Shown: positions 63,184-64,000 of the stretch, piece after piece | Position numbering within the stretch: position 1 is the first letter of the stretch | Layout: each line of letters opens with the position of its first letter | Origin: Butyrivibrio sp. NC2002 | GTDB taxonomy: Bacteria > Bacillota > Clostridia > Lachnospirales > Lachnospiraceae | NCBI RefSeq assembly: GCF_000702265.1 | Contig: NZ_KL370880.1 | Coordinates: 679,149 to 743,148, forward strand | Direction: 5' to 3' | Length of the DNA: 64,000 bases | The notes under the pieces: generated by a model | Databases searched by the model: none | Told to the model about the DNA's origin: nothing | The model's input: only the letters and a program-made list of their open reading frames with translations | Program-made: the position numbers and the translations under genes

Positions 63184-64000
63184 GTGAATAACGAAAAGAC
63201 ACCTGTTTTTAAAAGAGTTATAGCTCTTCTCGGAGTGGTCCTGCTTGTAGGAATGTATATAGTACTGCTGATCCAGGGACTTACCGGAAGCGCTGAAACA
63301 TTTAATACATTTATTATGTGTGCGGCTGCGACAGTTGCAATCCCGATCGCAATCTGGCTGATCCTGTGGGCATACTCAGCTATCACTGGTACGAGAACAA
63401 TCGCAAGTGCTGATCCTTACGGCAAAAATGACGTTTCTTCAAAAGATGTGGATGCATCCGAAAAAACAGATAACAAAATAAGTACTGTTATCTTTGATAT
63501 AGGCGGAGTTCTCGTCGATTTTTGCTGGGATGATTTCCTTAGGAACAAAGGCTTTGATGAAGCTATGGTTCAGAGGATCGGAGATGCCAGTGTGAGAACA
63601 TCCGACTGGGATGAGTTTGACAGAGGTGTTCTTGATACAAAAGGCATAATAGACGGCTTTGTGAAAAATGATCCCGAGATAGAAGATGAGATAAGGAAGG
63701 GATTTGATGATCTTTCAGGCCTTCTTAAAAAGAGGGAGAGAACGATCCCCTGGATAAAGGCCCTTAAGAAGGCAGGCTACAGAGTCCTTGTTTTATCAAA
63801 CTTTTCAAAGCAGGCTCTTGAAGCCAATCCTTTCATGAATGAGTTTTTGGATGAAGTTGACGGCGGAATCTTAAGCTACAGAGATAAAGTCATTAAGCCC
63901 GATCCTGCAATTTACAAGCTTATTATGGAAAGATATGATCTTAAACCTGAAGAATGTGTATTCATAGATGATATGCAGAGAAATATCGATGCGGCAAAGA
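63184..64000 (+). CDS. membrane-anchored HAD-family hydrolase (partial, runs off window)
   Basis: GTG start with AGGAGG upstream, open to the last base (272 codons visible). The N-terminus holds two membrane helices (VIALLGVVLLVGMYIVLLIQ and FIMCAAATVAIPIAIWLILWAYSAI); a Lys/Asp/Ser linker follows; then a HAD hydrolase with motif I VIFDIGGVLVDF, motif II LVLSNFSK, motif III Lys in VIKPDPAIY and motif IV VFIDDMQRN. This GGVL variant of motif I occurs in YihX-like phosphatases. Membrane tethering is unusual for the family. The C-terminus is outside the window. Confidence 0.85.
   Translation, partial: MNNEKTPVFKRVIALLGVVLLVGMYIVLLIQGLTGSAETFNTFIMCAAATVAIPIAIWLILWAYSAITGTRTIASADPYGKNDVSSKDVDASEKTDNKISTVIFDIGGVLVDFCWDDFLRNKGFDEAMVQRIGDASVRTSDWDEFDRGVLDTKGIIDGFVKNDPEIEDEIRKGFDDLSGLLKKRERTIPWIKALKKAGYRVLVLSNFSKQALEANPFMNEFLDEVDGGILSYRDKVIKPDPAIYKLIMERYDLKPEECVFIDDMQRNIDAAK

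Noticed and set aside
1..64000. CRISPR array, tRNA, rRNA, complete insertion sequence or prophage
   Set aside because: Looked for regular spaced repeats, tRNA-like cloverleaf ends and transposase or integrase motifs; none was found by eye.

Overview
The window looks like chromosomal DNA of a strictly anaerobic, polysaccharide-degrading Lachnospiraceae bacterium, most likely Butyrivibrio or a close relative. That is inferred from AT-rich Firmicute-style genes with strong Shine-Dalgarno sites, many glycoside hydrolases (GH3, GH5, GH13, GH31, GH43, GH114-like), ABC sugar importers lacking their own ATPase, rubrerythrin plus desulfoferrodoxin, and a gene cluster (DUF5717/DUF5716-like) that I associate with this family. 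No species call is made. No tRNA, rRNA, CRISPR array, prophage or complete insertion sequence was seen.

Layout. 1-2.5 kb: end of a fatty-acid synthesis cluster (fabF, fabZ) and a MarR/FabT-like regulator. 2.5-9 kb: large secreted alpha-amylase and a GH31 alpha-glucosidase (starch use). 9.1-12.8 kb: a CheY-like receiver followed by a one-polypeptide cellulase (GH5) + BcsA-like synthase + PilZ protein. 12.8-15.6 kb: rubrerythrin, desulfoferrodoxin and a 600-residue protein of unknown function, ended by a long GC-rich inverted repeat. 15.8-20.9 kb: a 2-isopropylmalate synthase carrying a C-terminal AraC-type DNA-binding domain, an SCP2 protein with a histone-like tail, an FAD dehydrogenase and a PrsA-like foldase. 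20.9-23.2 kb: CIRCE element and htpG. 23.4-28 kb: MacAB-type ABC exporter with two permease genes. 28.1-35.1 kb: four-gene uncharacterised cluster (giant DUF5717-like protein, actin/Hsp70-like DUF5716-like protein, TPR-like protein, coiled-coil membrane protein). 35.2-38.6 kb: purB, GH114-like secreted protein, GH43. 38.8-41 kb: lipoprotein overlapping a Mbeg1-type lipase with a C-terminal helical tail, reminiscent of a type VII lipase effector/immunity pair. 41.1-51.6 kb: domain-permuted GH3, GH43 arabinanase-like lipoprotein, ABC sugar importer, SGNH protein, exported unknown protein. 51.7-59.5 kb: divergent sucrose-type locus (ABC importer and LacI regulator on minus; P-loop kinase and variant sucrose phosphorylase on plus) tied together by three copies of a TTWTGCGCAWAA operator-like site. 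59.5-64 kb: ArsR-like regulator, LysR regulator, purA, and the start of a membrane-anchored HAD protein running off the window.

The strongest candidates for undescribed biology are the LeuA-AraC fusion (an enzyme that may be its own leucine-responsive transcription factor), the GH5-BcsA-PilZ fusion whose PilZ domain has lost c-di-GMP residues, the four-gene DUF5717/DUF5716 cluster, and the lipoprotein/lipase pair. All calls come from reading the sequence; no database search was run.
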